Positions 63,679 to 64,000 of a stretch of DNA of 64,000 bases are shown here, in pieces; positions within the stretch are counted from its first letter, which is position 1, and each line of letters opens with the position of its first letter. Below the pieces are notes generated by a model. That model saw only the letters and a list, made by a program, of their open reading frames with translations. It ran no database searches and was not told the origin of the DNA. The position numbers were made by a program, and so were the translations under genes. Source of the stretch: Anabas testudineus (lineage: Eukaryota > Chordata > Actinopteri > Anabantiformes > Anabantidae); NCBI RefSeq assembly GCF_900324465.2, contig NC_046615.1, positions 20,837,589 to 20,901,588 on the forward strand, given 5' to 3'.

Positions 63679-63939
63679 GTACCAACACACTGTTTGTTCT
63701 TGGGAGAACAGGATAACATTCTGTCTTTTATTCTTAAATCGCTGCTTTGGGGTCAGAATTTTTTTTTAAGCAATTTCATATATTTGCTTTCTGTGTAGTT
63801 TCATTATTATAAATAAAACAGCAACTATCAAAGCAGGACTAAAGTCTGACATAAGCTATAGCCACGTGATGTTTCAAATATCACTTGTGGGGCAATACAC
63901 CTGAACTAAGACAGTAATGCTGGCCAAGAAGTGTTAAAG

Positions 63940-64000
63940 CCACATACTCCCACCAGGATTTGAACCTGGTACTTCTATTAACCAAAAGGAGTTCAGGTAT
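63940..64000 (-). mobile_element. Possible SINE fragment cut by the window edge
   Basis: The minus strand has AGTACCAGGTTCAAATCCTG, matching the B-box block of the copies near 43950 and 62230. Too little is in the window to confirm it. Confidence 0.35.

Overview
This is vertebrate nuclear DNA, almost certainly from a ray-finned (percomorph-type) fish. Intron-split genes match vertebrate proteins exon by exon. Introns are mostly short, and the dispersed repeats (AGTAAAAGTAC-rich elements, Tc1 remnants, LINE 3' ends with an ATCT tail, tRNA-derived SINEs) are typical of teleosts. I recognised proteins from memory of the families; no database was searched.

From left to right: 1-4.7 kb has no recognisable gene. 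trim66 (minus, 4705-9218) encodes HP1-binding motifs, a PHD finger and a bromodomain, but no RING, B-box or coiled coil is visible. rpl27a (plus, 11891-14497) is complete and carries an H/ACA snoRNA in an intron. akip1 (plus, 16374-17369) is complete. The C11orf16 orthologue (minus, 17720-20759) has an N-terminal VWA domain joined to the part known in mammals. nrip3 (minus, 22929-25795), znf143 (plus, 29656-35868) and wee1 (plus, 38081-42477) are complete. swap70 (plus, from 44560) lacks only its last exon or exons, which lie past the right edge.

The order trim66-rpl27a-akip1-c11orf16-nrip3-znf143-wee1-swap70 is the human 11p15.4 order, with DENND2B/ST5, ASCL3, TMEM9B and the SCUBE2-to-IPO7 segment missing. 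The genes are not an operon. They share neighbourhood by descent, and their jobs differ: chromatin reading, ribosome, PKA/NF-kB signalling, transcription, G2/M control and actin/Rac signalling. For every complete gene the exon phases agree and the summed coding length is a multiple of three, which supports the exon models.

The most interesting points are: four tandem forkhead-type sites, an E-box, a CRE and a CCAAT box just upstream of wee1; the VWA-C11orf16 fusion; the trim66 model without its RBCC half; the snoRNA; a GC-AG intron in swap70; a 37-copy 18-bp minisatellite in a swap70 intron; and SINE and LINE copies with a common 3' tail. I found no CRISPR array, no prokaryote-type system and no virus-derived element.
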